Position numbers and translations under genes: made by a program
Shown: positions 63,875 through 64,000 of the stretch, one piece after another
How the letters are laid out: the number at the start of each line of letters is the position of its first letter
How positions within the stretch are numbered: the first letter of the stretch is position 1
Notes under the pieces: generated by a model
The model's input: only the letters and a program-made list of their open reading frames with translations
What the model was told of the DNA's origin: nothing
Database searches by the model: none
Assembly (NCBI GenBank): GCA_036275915.1
Contig: DASUCV010000017.1
Span: forward strand, 62,001-126,000
Source of the DNA: Candidatus Polarisedimenticolaceae bacterium
Lineage (GTDB): Bacteria; Acidobacteriota; Polarisedimenticolia; Polarisedimenticolales; DASRJG01
Reading direction: 5' to 3'
DNA length: 64,000 nt

Positions 63875-64000
63875 ATGCGGGCGGTGCCGCGAAAGCTCTC
63901 GGAGATGCGTTGGGGGGACCTGGCGGACGTGATCTGCGACGCCCGGAGGAGCGCGCCCGTCCGCGTCGAGGCGGAGCGTCTGCTGCGCCAGCGATGCGCC
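63875..64000 (+). CDS. Start of an unrecognised gene (cut by the window)
   Basis: The first 42 codons read MRAVPRKLSEMRWGDLADVI followed by a basic stretch with CDARRSAPVRVEAERLLRQR. The frame is open to the window end and its base use looks coding. No Shine-Dalgarno is visible. Cannot be assigned. Confidence 0.4.
   Translation, partial: MRAVPRKLSEMRWGDLADVICDARRSAPVRVEAERLLRQRCA

Overview
The window is high-GC bacterial DNA (by eye about 70% G+C over most of its length). It opens with a lower-GC 14.3-kb integrated element and continues with roughly 50 kb of densely packed chromosomal genes. Gene content (cyanophycin genes, Rrf2-SUF operon, many small Cys-rich orphan proteins, DUF1573 proteins, large exported hypotheticals) would suit an Acidobacteriota-like or similar environmental lineage. 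That placement is a guess; no marker gene in the window fixes it.

Region 1 (1-14356) is an integrative element in a tRNA-Thr(CGU) gene. The 45 bases from the anticodon loop to the CCA end of the tRNA (29-73) are repeated exactly at 14312-14356. Between the two copies, nearly all on the minus strand, lie a P4-type tyrosine integrase, an AlpA-like excisionase, a small acidic coiled-coil protein, an HUH-type replication initiator, a SpoVG-like protein, a VWA/PP2C/kinase triad (YegL-YegK-YegI or TerY-P type), an IS3 remnant, a DUF4365-like putative nuclease, and an OLD nuclease plus UvrD helicase pair that matches the Gabija anti-phage system. A piece of a second spoVG-like gene next to the Gabija genes suggests the cargo was assembled from more than one related element.

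Region 2 (14360-18150) directly abuts the element. It is a compact, apparently undescribed RiPP locus: two 51-residue precursor peptides with identical FxLD-type leaders and Cys/Ser/Thr-rich cores, followed by a split LanB dehydratase (elimination protein, then glutamylation protein). No cyclase, protease or transporter is visible.

Region 3 (18137-27013) carries a cyanophycin operon (cyanophycinase, cyanophycin synthetase, and a Mur-ligase-only paralogue), a secreted Cys-rich protein, and the pxpBCA 5-oxoprolinase operon. Region 4 (27000-39366) has ArfB, an M13 peptidase, an exported propeller-like protein, an ABC exporter, arginine deiminase, a SlyD-like isomerase, a membrane protein and a very large exported orphan. 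Region 5 (39396-45314) is a complete rrf2-sufB-sufC-sufD-sufS-sufU-sufT operon in which nearly every junction overlaps by a few bases.

Region 6 (45338-56082) has a SpoIIE-type phosphatase, an inositol-phosphatase-like protein, two amidohydrolase-like proteins containing degenerate domains, several small secreted or metal-binding orphans, and tandem DUF1573 genes. One of these has TGA exactly where its neighbour has Cys, which raises the possibility of selenocysteine. Region 7 (56164-64000) concerns metals and lipids: an NRAMP-UspA fusion diverging from an MntR-like regulator across a palindromic operator, a half-length TauE/SafE protein, a second NRAMP-like transporter paired with a soluble MgtE-like CBS protein, glycerol-3-phosphate dehydrogenase, an M50 protease and the start of an unknown gene.
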